This document shows, piece after piece, positions 18,170-27,245 of a stretch of 51,738 nt of DNA (within the stretch, counting starts at the first letter, position 1; each line of letters opens with the position of its first letter). Origin of the DNA: Actinomycetes bacterium (lineage in GTDB: Bacteria > Actinomycetota > Actinomycetes > Mycobacteriales > Mycobacteriaceae). The stretch is from NCBI GenBank assembly GCA_029780675.1, contig JAKOYE010000070.1, positions 1-51,738 on the forward strand, written 5' to 3'. A program made the translations under genes and the position numbers. The notes beneath the pieces are model-generated. The model was not told the origin of the DNA. It saw nothing but the letters and a program-made list of their open reading frames with translations, and searched no databases.

Positions 18170-18603
18170 TCGCCGTCAAGCTTGGCATCGCCCCGGTCGT
18201 GGCCGTGGCGGGCGTCCTGGCCGCCGGGTGTGCCGGTCCGGCCCCGACATCCGGGACCGCCCGGACCTCCCCGGCCGGGCCGGCGGTGAGCGCCACCGAA
18301 CCCGCGGCGGCGCCACCGCCCGCACCGGCGGCGGGGCCCGTCATCACCGTCACCATCGCCGCGGGCGTGGTCACCCCGACCAACGCCGAGGCCGACGCCG
18401 TGGTGGGCCAGCCGATCACCCTGGCGGTGAGCAGCGACGCCGCCGACAGCATCCATGTGCACTCCATCCCCGAACACACCTTCGAGGTGCAACCTCTGCC
18501 CGATCAGAGGTTCGAGTTCACCGTCGAGGTCCCGGGAAGTGTCGAGGTGGAACTGCACGACCTCAATCGGACGCTGGTCACCATCGCGGTCAGGCCCCAG
18601 TGA
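18166..18603 (+). CDS. Cupredoxin-like lipoprotein
   Basis: Starts at GTG 18166, overlapping ycnI. The 145-residue product has a lipoprotein signal (VVAVAGVLAAGCAG), a Pro/Ala linker and a beta-sandwich domain (VITVTIAAGVVTPTNAEADAVVG cut short; then ITLAVSSDAADSIHVHSIPEHTFEV). The HVHSIPEH segment and the final VEVELHDLNRTLVTI pattern look like cupredoxin_1 domains, but the Cys of a blue-copper site is missing, so any copper would be bound by His only. Stop overlaps the next start. Probable surface copper-binding partner of YcnI. Confidence 0.75.
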   Translation: MIAVKLGIAPVVAVAGVLAAGCAGPAPTSGTARTSPAGPAVSATEPAAAPPPAPAAGPVITVTIAAGVVTPTNAEADAVVGQPITLAVSSDAADSIHVHSIPEHTFEVQPLPDQRFEFTVEVPGSVEVELHDLNRTLVTIAVRPQ

Positions 18604-19967
18604 GCGGCACCACCCTGCTCGCCCACGGCGTGGGCGGCTCCACCGACCTGCCCCTGCCGCTGAGCTACGCCCTCATCGGTTGCGTCTGGGCACTCATCGC
18701 CACCTTCGCGGTGGTCGCCGTCGCCTGGCGCACCCCCCGCTTCGATCCCGACAAGCCCGGGCGGGCGCTACCGCAGTGGGTGAGCGCCGCGGTGGACTCT
18801 GCCGCGGTGCGGGCGATCCTTGCCGCGGCCGCGCTCGCAGCCACCGCGTGGGTGGCGGTGGCGGCGATCTGGGGACCGCAGGACAGCGACAACGCCCTGC
18901 CCGGGGCGTTCTACGTCCTGCTGTGGGTGGGACTGGGCGCGGTGTCGGTGCTCCTCGGCCCGATCTGGCGGGTCATCTCCCCGGTACGCACGCTGTGGCG
19001 GCTGACCCACCGGCGCCCCGGCGAGCGGGGTGGGGCCACCACCGACGCCCGGCGCCGCTACCCCGCCGGCCTCGGTTACTGGCCGGCCGCGGCGGGCTTG
19101 TTCGGGTTCGTCTGGTTGGAGTTGGCCAGCCCGGATCCCGGCTCGCTGACCGCCATCAAGGTCTGGATTCTTTGCTACGCCCTGGCCATGTTCGCCGGCG
19201 CGGCGGTGTTCGGGCCCAGGTGGTTCGCCCGCGCCGACCCCTTCGAGGTGTACAGCGTCACCGTGTCGCGGCTGTCGCCGTTTCGCCGCAACCGCCAGAC
19301 CGGGCGGATCGTGGTGGGCAATCCCCTCGACCACCTGCCGACCATGCCGGTGCGCCCGGGCACCGTCGCGGTGATGGCGGTGCTGCTCGGGTCCACCGCC
19401 TTCGATAGCTTCTCCCAATTCGCCGGGTTCCGGAATTTCGTCGACCGCCACGGCGCCGCGGTGCCGTTGGTCGGTGAAGCCGGCGGCGCGTCGGCGCTGC
19501 GGACGGTGGGCCTGATGGGGTTCGTCCTCATCGTCGGCGCCAGTTTCACCGCCGCCGCCCGCGCCACCGCCGGAATCACCCCGCAGCAGCGCCGGGAGAT
19601 GCCCGGGCGACTGGCGCACTGCCTGATCCCGATCGTGGTGGGCTACATCTTCGCCCACTACCTGTCCTATCTGATCGAGCGCGGCCAGGAGACGTTGGTC
19701 CGGCTGGCCGACCCCCTGGGCAGGGGGTGGCATCTGCTCGGCCTGGACACCGGCGACGTGGTCTACCTGCTGTCGACGAACCCGACCCTGCTGTGGGGGA
19801 TCAAGGTCGCCTGCGTGGTCCTGGGCCATGTGGTCGGGGTGATCGCCGCCCACGACCAGGCCCTGCGGGTCATACCGGTCGGCCACCAACTCAGCGGGCA
19901 GCTGGCGATGATGGCGGTGATGGTCGCCTACACCTTGACCGGTCTCTACCTGTTGTTCGGCGGGTAA
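18600..19967 (+). CDS. Polytopic membrane protein of the YcnI/cupredoxin cluster
   Basis: GTG 18600 overlaps the cupredoxin stop. The 455-residue protein starts LLAHGVGGSTDLPLPLSYALIG and has about 10 hydrophobic helices, with conserved-looking loops WFARADPFEVYSVTVSRLSPF and AFDSFSQFAGF. Related actinobacterial proteins are often labelled fenitrothion hydrolase by annotation transfer; nothing here supports a hydrolase. His residues occur in membrane-near positions (LAHC, IFAHYL, LGHVVG, HDQALRVI), which could form a copper or haem site. By position it may move or deliver copper with YcnI and the lipoprotein. Function unknown. Confidence 0.7.
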   Translation: MSGTTLLAHGVGGSTDLPLPLSYALIGCVWALIATFAVVAVAWRTPRFDPDKPGRALPQWVSAAVDSAAVRAILAAAALAATAWVAVAAIWGPQDSDNALPGAFYVLLWVGLGAVSVLLGPIWRVISPVRTLWRLTHRRPGERGGATTDARRRYPAGLGYWPAAAGLFGFVWLELASPDPGSLTAIKVWILCYALAMFAGAAVFGPRWFARADPFEVYSVTVSRLSPFRRNRQTGRIVVGNPLDHLPTMPVRPGTVAVMAVLLGSTAFDSFSQFAGFRNFVDRHGAAVPLVGEAGGASALRTVGLMGFVLIVGASFTAAARATAGITPQQRREMPGRLAHCLIPIVVGYIFAHYLSYLIERGQETLVRLADPLGRGWHLLGLDTGDVVYLLSTNPTLLWGIKVACVVLGHVVGVIAAHDQALRVIPVGHQLSGQLAMMAVMVAYTLTGLYLLFGG

Positions 19968-20031
19968 CCGGTGCCCGGCGGGGGAAAGCCGTGCCCGGCA
20001 ACGACGACCACCAAGTATCGGGGAGGCGCAA

Positions 20032-21369
20032 GTGAGGATGGTGTCGAGGATCGCCGCGCGCCGTGTGCTGCTCGTTGTCCACCTCGGCGTCCTCATCGCG
20101 GTCGCGGTCGTCATGACCGCGACACCGGGATGCCCGGGGTCAGGCTGTGCGCTCGGCGCCGCGGCGCAGTCCCACTCCGCGGTGGTGGCCCCGCCGCCGG
20201 GTCCGGTCCAGTTGTCGATGACCCCCGCTCCCGGGGCCACCGGCGTCGACCCGCTGGCACCGGTGACCGTCACCGCAGCCGCCGGCGGCTTATTGACGGT
20301 GCGGATGGTCAACGACGCCGGCAAGCCCGTCGAGGGGGTCACAACCCCGGACGAAACGGTGTGGAAGCCGACCGTGCCGCTGGGGTACGGGCGCACCTAC
20401 ACCGTCACCGCGATCGGCCGCGGCGCCGACCACGTGACCCGCGCTCTGGTGTCGTCGTTCACCACCCTGGTGCCCGGCAACCAGACCGCGGTGCGGCTGA
20501 CCACCACCGGCAACCAGGCTTTGGTCGACGGCGCCACCTACGGTGTCGGGACCGTCGTCGTGGCCCGCTTCGACGAGCCGATCCCGGACCGGGCTGCGGC
20601 CCAAAGCGCCCTGCGGGTGAGCACCGACCCACCCCTGGAAGGGGCGTGGACCTGGGTCGATGACCAGACCGCGCACTGGCGCCCGCAGCACTACTACCCC
20701 CCGGGTGCCACCGTGCGGATCGCGGCCGACATCTACGGTGTCCCCCTCGGCTCAGGGCTCTACGGGCAGGCCGACGCGGCCGTGAGTTTCCGCATCGGCG
20801 ACGCGCACATCTCGGTCGCCAACGACATCACCAAACAGGTCAGCGTGTTCAGCAACGGCACCTTGATGCGCACCATGCCCACCTCCATGGGCATGGGCGG
20901 CAGCGAAACCATCGGCGGGCGCACCATCAGCTTCTGGACCCAGCCCGGGATCTACACGGTGATGGACAAAGCCAACCCGGTGATCATGGACTCCTCCACC
21001 TACGGGCTGCCGATCAACTCCCGGCTGGGCTACAAGGAGACCATCAACTGGGCAACCCGGATCAGCACCGACGGGATCTACCTGCACCAACTCGAGGACA
21101 CCGTGTGGGCCCAGGGCAACACCAACGTCTCCCACGGCTGTCTGAACCTCAACGCCGACAACGCCCGCTGGTTTTACGACTTCTCCCAACCCGGCGACGT
21201 CGTGGAGATCATCCACACCGGCGGGGCGCCGCTGCAGCTGTGGCAGAACGGCGACTGGAGCGTCCCCTGGCCGCAGTGGCTGGCCGGGGGCGCCGCCGGA
21301 CCCGCTTCACCGCCACCACCGCCGGCCACACCGCCCCCCACCCCGGAAACGCAGGCCGCCGGTGGGTGA
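20032..21369 (+). CDS. L,D-transpeptidase (YkuD), mycobacterial Ldt type
   Basis: GTG 20032 after GGGAGG (an ATG two codons on is also possible). The 445-residue protein has an N-terminal membrane/signal segment, two Ig-like domains (about residues 60-265) and a YkuD domain with IYLHQ and the catalytic motif SHGCLNL, C370 being the nucleophile. The C-terminus is a WPQWL segment and a Pro-rich tail. It forms 3-3 peptidoglycan cross-links. Placement inside a copper cluster is notable because Ldt enzymes use a thiol that copper can inactivate. The next gene overlaps its end by 8 bp. Confidence 0.9.
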   Translation: MRMVSRIAARRVLLVVHLGVLIAVAVVMTATPGCPGSGCALGAAAQSHSAVVAPPPGPVQLSMTPAPGATGVDPLAPVTVTAAAGGLLTVRMVNDAGKPVEGVTTPDETVWKPTVPLGYGRTYTVTAIGRGADHVTRALVSSFTTLVPGNQTAVRLTTTGNQALVDGATYGVGTVVVARFDEPIPDRAAAQSALRVSTDPPLEGAWTWVDDQTAHWRPQHYYPPGATVRIAADIYGVPLGSGLYGQADAAVSFRIGDAHISVANDITKQVSVFSNGTLMRTMPTSMGMGGSETIGGRTISFWTQPGIYTVMDKANPVIMDSSTYGLPINSRLGYKETINWATRISTDGIYLHQLEDTVWAQGNTNVSHGCLNLNADNARWFYDFSQPGDVVEIIHTGGAPLQLWQNGDWSVPWPQWLAGGAAGPASPPPPPATPPPTPETQAAGG

Positions 21370-21823
21370 GCACCGCGGGGATCGGTCGGCCCGCCGGCGC
21401 CCCCTGATGGTGACCGCCGCGCTGATCGCGGCCGGCGGGGCCGCCGCCGCCGCGGCGGTCGCCACCGGAACGCTGCGCCCCGGACCGTCCCCCGACACCG
21501 CCCTTGCCCCCGAACAGATCGCCCAACAGCGCTGCACCTCCGAGGTGCTCACCCGGCTGGTCAGTCCCGAGAACGCCACACTCTCCGATCTGCGCACCGA
21601 GACCTCCGCCCTAGACGTCGAGGGCCGCGACTTCTCCTCACTGAACGCCAGTGAGGCCCTCACCGGCATCGACACCGGACGCATCACCGTGCTCAACGTG
21701 TCGGGAACCGTCAACGCCCCCAGCGAGGTCGGCACCACCCTGCGCGACCGTTTCGACTGCCGCGCCTACTTCGTCGACGGCGCACTGACCCACACCCTGG
21801 TCGTTTTCGACCACGGCCACTGA
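21362..21823 (+). CDS. Small exported/anchored protein, unknown family
   Basis: GTG 21362 overlaps the Ldt gene. The 153-residue protein starts with a basic stretch and a hydrophobic Ala-rich segment (LMVTAALIAAGGAAAAAAV), then a soluble domain with two Cys (AQQRCTSEVL and RFDCRAYFV) that could form a disulfide. Regular beta/alpha sequence (ALTGIDTGRITVLNVSGTV, ending LTHTLVVFDHGH) argues for a folded protein. I do not recognise it. Its overlap with Ldt suggests a shared envelope role. Confidence 0.6.
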   Translation: MGEHRGDRSARRRPLMVTAALIAAGGAAAAAAVATGTLRPGPSPDTALAPEQIAQQRCTSEVLTRLVSPENATLSDLRTETSALDVEGRDFSSLNASEALTGIDTGRITVLNVSGTVNAPSEVGTTLRDRFDCRAYFVDGALTHTLVVFDHGH

Positions 21824-21914
21824 TGCCCCCGCACACGGCCGCACGGGTTTGGGCCGCCCCCACAGCGTGAACGCATACCCCGAACACTTCCCATTTTTCT
21901 CCGAGGGGTCACCC

Positions 21915-23018
21915 ATGATGAAAACCTGGCCACGCAGGATCGGCGCCGTCATGGTGGCGGCGGCTGTGCTCGCCGGCTGCTCGGCCAACCCGTCCCCGCC
22001 GACCCCGGCGGCGCCCCGATCGGGGTCGGTGTGGGTGGCCGACGAGGGCCGCGACAGCCTCACCGTGATCGACGCGGCCACCGGCGCCGTGGCGATGACC
22101 CTCACCGGGATCGACGCTCCGCACAACGTCCAGGTCGGTCGCGACGGCGCCGTGGTCTACGCGGTCAGCGGCGCGGACGTCGTCGTGGCCATCGACCCGA
22201 ACAGCTACCGGGTCACGGCCACCGCCCCCACCGGAGCCCACCCCGCCCACGTCATCGAAGCCCCGGGCGGCAAGGTGTACGTCAGCAACGCCGGCGACGG
22301 CACCGTCTCGGTGTACGAGGGTCCTGGACTGCGGCCCGTGGGACAAATCACCGTCGGCGGCATGCCGCACGGGCTGCGTCCGGCTGCCAATGGATCGGTG
22401 ATCGTCGTCGCCAACACCACCACCGGCGCCGTGGACCTGATCGACCCCGCCACCGACGCGCCGCTGGGCGCCGTTCCTGTCGGACCCGGCCCGGCGCAGG
22501 TCGCGGTGAGCGCCGACGGCGCCTACGCCTACACCGGGATCAGCGACCCGCCCAGCGTGGTGAAAGTCGATCTGGCGCAACGCACAGTCGTCGCCAGCGC
22601 AGCCGTGCCCAGCGCACCCGTGCAGCTGTACCTCACCCCCGACGAGACCCGGGTCCTCTCCGCCGACCAGGGCACCCCCCAGGCGCCGGGTCACACCCTG
22701 TCGGTCATCGACACCGCAGCCATGACCACCCGCGGCACCGTGAGCACCGGCGCAGGGCCCCACGGCGTCGTCATCGACGCCTCCGGTGACTGGGCGTGGG
22801 TGACCAACAGCTACGACGACACCGTCACCGCCGTCGACCTGGCCACCCTGACCGCGCAAACCCCCGTCGCCGTCGGCACCCAACCCAGCGGCATCAGCTA
22901 CTCACCACAAAGCCCCGCCGCTGCCCCGGCCGCCGCCGCCACTCTCGACATCCCCGCACCCCCGCCGGCGACCGACCAGAACAGCGCCCCGCCCGACCCG
23001 CACCGCGGCCACCACTAG
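21915..23018 (+). CDS. YVTN-type beta-propeller lipoprotein
   Basis: ATG 21915 follows GAGGGG. Signal peptide with lipobox VLAGCSAN, then about seven blades with the YVTN repeat look: VWVADEGRDSLTVIDAATG, VYVSNAGDGTVSVYE, VIVVANTTTGAVDLIDPATD and WAWVTNSYDDTVTAVDLAT. The C-terminus is Pro/Ala-rich and ends DPHRGHH. Such propellers act as extracellular scaffolds; copper enzymes (for example nitrous oxide reductase and related proteins) also use the fold, but no active-site copper ligands are evident. Last gene of the cluster that starts at lpqS. Confidence 0.8.
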   Translation: MMKTWPRRIGAVMVAAAVLAGCSANPSPPTPAAPRSGSVWVADEGRDSLTVIDAATGAVAMTLTGIDAPHNVQVGRDGAVVYAVSGADVVVAIDPNSYRVTATAPTGAHPAHVIEAPGGKVYVSNAGDGTVSVYEGPGLRPVGQITVGGMPHGLRPAANGSVIVVANTTTGAVDLIDPATDAPLGAVPVGPGPAQVAVSADGAYAYTGISDPPSVVKVDLAQRTVVASAAVPSAPVQLYLTPDETRVLSADQGTPQAPGHTLSVIDTAAMTTRGTVSTGAGPHGVVIDASGDWAWVTNSYDDTVTAVDLATLTAQTPVAVGTQPSGISYSPQSPAAAPAAAATLDIPAPPPATDQNSAPPDPHRGHH

Positions 23019-23120
23019 CCCGACAGCACCGTCCGCCACCCGTGCCGACTCCGGCGCACGCATCCCCACGGTCAGGCGCGAGTCAGCCCCTCGACCTCAA
23101 CCGCCGCCCGAGAACCACCC

Positions 23121-23172
23121 TTGACACCGAGGTACCCCCAGGGGGTACTATCGCCGATACCCCCTGGGGGTA
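23121..23172 (+). promoter_or_regulatory. csoR promoter with two CsoR-type palindromic operators
   Basis: TACCCCCAGGGGGTA (23133-23147) and TACCCCCTGGGGGTA (23158-23172) are near-perfect C-run/G-run palindromes, the classic CsoR operator form. A TTGACA -35 box lies at 23121-23126, and TACTAT at 23146-23151 can serve as -10 (19-bp spacing). The first operator fills the spacer, so binding would block RNA polymerase; Cu(I) would release it. Confidence 0.9.
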
Positions 23173-23193
23173 TTAGGGAGAAGGGAGGAGGAC

Positions 23194-23481
23194 ATGGCGG
23201 CACCGGGATACGCGGAATCGAGGGGCGCCCACCTCAAGCGGCTGCGGCGCGTCGAGGGTCAGGTCCGCGGCGTGACCCGGATGGTCGAGCAGGACGTCTA
23301 CTGCATCGACGTCCTCACTCAGATCTCCGCGGCCACCAAGGCACTCGAGGCGGTGGCGTTGTCACTGCTCGCGGAGCACCTCACCCACTGCGTCCACGAC
23401 GCCGTGCGGCAAGGCGGTGCGGTGGCCGAGCAGCGGATGAGCGAAGCCTCCGCCGCCATCGCCCGCCTGGTCCGCTCATGA
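23194..23481 (+). CDS. csoR: CsoR copper-sensing repressor
   Basis: A 95-residue four-helix-bundle repressor. The Cu(I) ligands of the CsoR family are present as C37 (YCIDVL), H62 and C66 ([10 protein letters not shown]). Arg/Lys-rich helix 1 ([20 protein letters not shown]) matches the DNA-binding surface. It starts 21 bp after the second of two operators and leads the operon to the CGCC peptide, copZ and copA, which it should repress when copper is low. Confidence 0.93.
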   Translation: MAAPGYAESRGAHLKRLRRVEGQVRGVTRMVEQDVYCIDVLTQISAATKALEAVALSLLAEHLTHCVHDAVRQGGAVAEQRMSEASAAIARLVRS

Positions 23482-23539
23482 GATCCGCTCGGCCCCCAGC
23501 AGCCACACGCCGCCGCACACCACAGACAGGAGCCCGGAG

Positions 23540-23711
23540 ATGAACCAGCATCGCCCCACTGCGCTGCCCCTGATCACCCCCGCCGCCGCCGGATGCGGAT
23601 GCTGCCGGCCCACAGCACTACCCCCACCCCCACCGCCCATCGACACCGATCACCGATCACCGATCACCGATCACCGATCACCGAGCACCGATCACCGAGC
23701 AGGAGACGACC
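23540..23711 (+). CDS. Small Cys-rich (CGCC) peptide ORF before copZ
   Basis: ATG 23540 follows CCCGGAG and gives [22 protein letters not shown] and then a Pro-rich run ([11 protein letters not shown]). The GCGCC cluster looks like a metal-binding knot, and short CGCC peptides are common beside actinobacterial CopZ genes to my knowledge. No stop codon follows in this frame: it continues through a heptamer repeat, past copZ and into the copA frame. The boundary given is only the region before copZ. The true C-terminus may be set by repeat-number change or frameshift. Confidence 0.4.
23645..23700 (+). repeat. Eight tandem 7-bp repeats (ACCGATC/ACCGAGC)
   Basis: Six ACCGATC and two ACCGAGC units follow head to tail, ending 11 bp before the copZ start. 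A 7-bp unit shifts the frame by one for each copy gained or lost and contains no stop codon in any frame, so slippage could fuse the CGCC peptide to CopZ or end it elsewhere. Confidence 0.9.
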
Positions 23712-23957
23712 ATGACCGCCGCCCCGGCAACGCATTCCTACCAAGTCACCGGCCTGACCTGCGGGCACTGCGTCGGCGCGGTCAGCGCGGAACTCTCAGC
23801 GCTGCCCGGCGTCGAAGCGGTCGCCGTCGATCTTGTCGTCGGCGGCATCTCCACCCTCACCCTGACCGCCGACACGCCTCCCCCACCGCAGCAGATCGCC
23901 GCCGCGCTCGAGGAGGCCGGCGACTACCACCTGGTCACCGACCCACAACCCCGGTGA
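23712..23957 (+). CDS. copZ: CopZ-like copper chaperone (HMA domain)
   Basis: An 81-residue protein with one heavy-metal-associated domain: [23 protein letters not shown] holds the Cu(I)-binding CxxC (TCGHC), with the usual beta-alpha-beta pattern up to [13 protein letters not shown]. It starts behind GGAGA, 11 bp after the heptamer repeats. As in other cop operons it should carry Cu(I) in the cytosol and hand it to the CopA ATPase encoded 35 bp downstream. Confidence 0.9.
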   Translation: MTAAPATHSYQVTGLTCGHCVGAVSAELSALPGVEAVAVDLVVGGISTLTLTADTPPPPQQIAAALEEAGDYHLVTDPQPR

Positions 23958-23992
23958 TCGCCCCTGCCGGCAGCCCCCACCAAGGACACGTC

Positions 23993-26329
23993 ATGATCCC
24001 TGCCGATTCCACCGCCGCCCAGCACACCCGCCGCATCGACTTGGCGATCGGCGGGATGACCTGCGCGTCGTGTGCCGCGCGTATCGAGAAGAAGCTCAAC
24101 AGACTTGACGGGGTGGAAGCCACCGTCAACTTCGCCACCGAGAAAGCCCACGTGGCCTACACCAACTCGGTGGATCCGCAGGTGTTGATTGCCACCATCG
24201 AAGCCACCGGCTACACCGCAGCCGCCCCACCGACCGCCGACAACGTCGATGGGCCCGCCGAACCCACCCTGCAGCCCGGCGAGGCCGAATCACTGCGCAG
24301 CCGGCTGCTGATCTGCGCGATCCTCACCGTCCCCGTGGTCGCGATGTCGATGATCCCCGCGCTGCAGTTCCGGAACTGGCAATGGCTCGCCCTGACGTTG
24401 GCCTCCCCCGTCGTGATCTGGGGGGCGTTGCCGTTCCACCGCGCGGCCTGGACCAACACCCGCCACCGCGCCGCCACGATGGACACGCTGATCTCGCTGG
24501 GTGTCAGCGCGGCGTACCTGTGGTCACTGTGGGCGTTGTTCATCGGCCACGCCGGCATGCCGGGGATGCGGATGCCGTTCACCCTGCTGCCGGAATCGGG
24601 TGCGGGGAACGAGCACATCTATCTCGAAGTTGCCGCCGCGGTGACCGTGTTCATCCTGGCCGGCCGTTACTTCGAGGCCCGCGCCAAGACCCAATCCGGG
24701 GCCGCACTGCGCGCGCTGCTGTACATGGGCGCCAAAGATGTGGCCGTGCTGCGCGACGGAACCGAAATCCGCATCCCCACAGCACAACTGAACGTCGGCG
24801 ACGTCTTCGTGGTGCGCCCCGGGGAGAAGATCGCCACCGACGGCGTCGTCGTGAAGGGCACCTCGGCGGTCGACGCGTCGATGCTCACCGGCGAATCGGT
24901 GCCCGTCGAGGTGCGCCCCGGAGACGACGTCACCGGCGCCACCGTCAACGCCGGCGGCCGGCTGCTGGTCCGCGCCCGCCGGATCGGGGCCGACACCCAA
25001 CTCGCCCAGATGGCCCGCCTGGTCGAAGACGCCCAGAACGGCAAGGCATCGGTGCAGCGGCTCGCCGACCGGGTATCGGGAATCTTCGTGCCCATCGTCC
25101 TGGCGCTGTCGGCAGTCACGCTGGCGGCGTGGTTGCTGACCGGCCATTCGGCGACCGTGGCGTTCACCGCCGCCGTCGCGGTGCTGATCATCGCCTGCCC
25201 GTGCGCACTCGGGCTGGCCACACCCACGGCCCTGATGGTCGGCACCGGACGCGGCGCCCAACTCGGAATCCTCATCAAAGGACCCCAGGTGCTCGAGTCC
25301 ACCCGCCGGGTGGACACCATCGTCTTGGACAAGACCGGCACCGTCACCACCGGCCGGATGAGCCTAACCGGGGTGCACCCCCGCACCGAGCACCGTCGCG
25401 AGGACATTCTGTCCCTGGCCGGCGCGGTGGAGAACGCGTCCCAGCACCCGATCGCCGCGGCGATCGCCGCCGCCGCGTCCGCCGACGGCCCACTGCCCGC
25501 GGTGGCGGACTTCTCCACCCACAACGGCCACGGGGTCAGCGCCGTCGTCGACGGGCACGCCGTGATGGTCGGCCAACTCAGCTGGTTGATCGGTCAGTGG
25601 TCACTGACCGCCCCAGACGAGCTCGCGGCCATCGCCGACCAAGCCCAGGCCCAGGGCCGCACCCCGGTCTGGGTGGCCTGGGACGGGGAGATACGGGGTG
25701 TCATCGTCGTCGCCGACACGATCAAGGACACCTCCGGGCAGGCCATCGACCAATTCCGCCGGCTCGGGCTGCGCCCGATCCTGCTGACCGGGGACAACCG
25801 GCGCGCGGCGCTGGCCGTCGCCGCCCAGGTCGGTATCGACCCCGACGATGTGATTGCCGAGGTGCTGCCAGCCGACAAGGTCACCGCCGTGAAAACCCTG
25901 AAATCCCAGGGGCGGACCGTGGCCATGGTCGGCGACGGCGTCAACGACGCCGCCGCCCTGGTCCACGCGCATCTGGGGCTGGCGATGGGCACCGGCACCG
26001 ACGTCGCCATCGAGGCATCCGACCTCACTTTGGTCCGCGGTGATCTGCGCACCGCCGCCGACGCCATCCGACTGTCCCGGTCCACCCTCCAAACCATCAA
26101 AGGCAACCTGTTCTGGGCCTTCGCCTACAACGTCGCCGCACTTCCCCTCGCCGCCCTGGGGCTGCTCAACCCCTTGATCGCCGGCGCTGCGATGGCATTC
26201 AGCTCCGTCTTCGTCGTCACCAACAGTCTGCGGCTGCGCCGCTTCGCCAGCACCGCGACCACCACACCCACCGAAGCCGTGCACACTGCCGCACCCCCAG
26301 CCCGGAACAATCCCCTGCCCGCTTCCTGA
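23993..26329 (+). CDS. copA: Cu(I)-exporting P1B-1 ATPase CopA/CtpV-like
   Basis: ATG 23993 ([10 protein letters not shown]) after AAGGAC; the frame is open far upstream, so the start rests on the ribosome binding site and the HMA domain position. The 778-residue pump has an N-terminal HMA with MTCASC, eight membrane helices, actuator TGESVPVE, C402-P403-C404 in the sixth helix, [17 protein letters not shown] (HP locus) and [10 protein letters not shown]. The end keeps YN and MAFSS, the P1B-1 copper site. With CsoR and CopZ it forms a standard copper export operon. Confidence 0.95.
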   Translation: MIPADSTAAQHTRRIDLAIGGMTCASCAARIEKKLNRLDGVEATVNFATEKAHVAYTNSVDPQVLIATIEATGYTAAAPPTADNVDGPAEPTLQPGEAESLRSRLLICAILTVPVVAMSMIPALQFRNWQWLALTLASPVVIWGALPFHRAAWTNTRHRAATMDTLISLGVSAAYLWSLWALFIGHAGMPGMRMPFTLLPESGAGNEHIYLEVAAAVTVFILAGRYFEARAKTQSGAALRALLYMGAKDVAVLRDGTEIRIPTAQLNVGDVFVVRPGEKIATDGVVVKGTSAVDASMLTGESVPVEVRPGDDVTGATVNAGGRLLVRARRIGADTQLAQMARLVEDAQNGKASVQRLADRVSGIFVPIVLALSAVTLAAWLLTGHSATVAFTAAVAVLIIACPCALGLATPTALMVGTGRGAQLGILIKGPQVLESTRRVDTIVLDKTGTVTTGRMSLTGVHPRTEHRREDILSLAGAVENASQHPIAAAIAAAASADGPLPAVADFSTHNGHGVSAVVDGHAVMVGQLSWLIGQWSLTAPDELAAIADQAQAQGRTPVWVAWDGEIRGVIVVADTIKDTSGQAIDQFRRLGLRPILLTGDNRRAALAVAAQVGIDPDDVIAEVLPADKVTAVKTLKSQGRTVAMVGDGVNDAAALVHAHLGLAMGTGTDVAIEASDLTLVRGDLRTAADAIRLSRSTLQTIKGNLFWAFAYNVAALPLAALGLLNPLIAGAAMAFSSVFVVTNSLRLRRFASTATTTPTEAVHTAAPPARNNPLPAS

Positions 26330-26621
26330 CTAGGCGTCGCAGCGGAGGGACGCCGGGCCCCACGAACCCCGTCGTCGGTGGCACTGCACTCGCCCAAGGT
26401 GTTGTGCGCACGAGCGCGTACGGCGGTGAGGGACTCCTCGACCGCGGGTCATAGACGGCAGAGCGGGCCAGCAATGCCCGGCCGCGGCGGTGACGCGCCC
26501 CGCACTGAGTACTGAGGGGCCGCGTTCTTCATTGAACCTTCATTGAAGCGCTACAAGACCCCTAGCCGGCCGCGGGAAGGTCGTAGATGAGAACCATTCC
26601 ACCTCACGAAAGGAAGGCGCC
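26330..26621 (+). promoter_or_regulatory. Intergenic region with 11-bp direct repeats TTCATTGAA
   Basis: Between copA and the next small gene. TTCATTGAA occurs twice, at 26528-26536 and 26539-26547, exactly 11 bp apart (CTTCATTGAAC then CTTCATTGAAG), a layout typical of OmpR-family regulator sites. It stands 75 bp before the start of the small exported protein gene at 26622. The sequence differs from the three putative CopR sites apart from CTTCA, so a second regulator or a variant site is possible. No gene is seen in the first 190 bp. Confidence 0.5.
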
Positions 26622-27047
26622 GTGAACGCCGACTCCTCCTCCACGCCAGACGGTTTCGCCGATAGCGGCCCGAGGCCAGGAATCCAGTGTTCCGAGTATG
26701 ATCAGACGAAGGAGTTGCAGAGCCACAGACCGTCGCCCGGAGTGAAACATCACCCTGCAGTGACCGTCCCGACGCACCACCGAACACTGCAGAGAATCAC
26801 CACCGCCGTCGTCGCTCCGGCACTCGCGGTCGGACTGGGCTTCGCCGCTTTCGCCCTCAGTTCTGCTGCGCCCGCCCTGAGCGAGCCCACCACCGAATGC
26901 AGTCCCATGGCCCATCCGCCCGCCGACCTTCCCGACGCGGGTGCGGGCAACCCCCTCACGCGGCCCGGGCAGCTCGGCGGCCTCAACCAAGCACCCCAGT
27001 CCGACGGACCGATGCAGATGGAATGCCCCGACGTCGGTCACGGGTGA
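26622..27047 (+). CDS. Small exported protein, unknown family
   Basis: GTG 26622 lies behind GAAAGGAAGG; an internal GTG near 26742 would also keep the signal segment. The 141-residue product has a hydrophobic export segment (ITTAVVAPALAVGLGFAAFALS) and a mature part of about 55 residues with two Cys (TTECSPMAHPP and MQMECPDVG) and several Met/His. It may bind metal or form a disulfide. I recognise no family. It lies between copA and the transposition genes, under the 11-bp repeats. Confidence 0.55.
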   Translation: MNADSSSTPDGFADSGPRPGIQCSEYDQTKELQSHRPSPGVKHHPAVTVPTHHRTLQRITTAVVAPALAVGLGFAAFALSSAAPALSEPTTECSPMAHPPADLPDAGAGNPLTRPGQLGGLNQAPQSDGPMQMECPDVGHG

Positions 27048-27245
27048 GCACACCCGACGCACCGGGGACGTCCGAGATCCTTTGTTAAGGGCCTATGTTG
27101 GGTTCTCGTCGGTCAGCGTTCTTGACGGCGGCATGCGATGGGCGAACGTGATCCCCGGTGCGTTGAGCGCTGGTTCCAGCGTGCGACCCAGTTAGTTTGC
27201 CCGGTAGCTTCGGGATCGAGCGCCCGGGTCGCCCAGTAGAGCGCA

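Noticed and set aside
15766..18603. Very long plus-strand open frame of 945 codons
   Set aside because: Most of it is a shadow of the MFS and ycnI genes, rich in Arg/Gly/Pro; only the last 145 codons (from 18166) are a real gene.
23645..23700. Possible CRISPR-like array
   Set aside because: The unit is only 7 bp, head to tail, with no spacers and no cas genes anywhere in the window.
27048..27245. Left end of the Tn7-like element directly after tniQ
   Set aside because: TGTTAAGGG near 27083 begins with TGT, but no GATGTCC-type repeats follow and it does not match the candidate right end.
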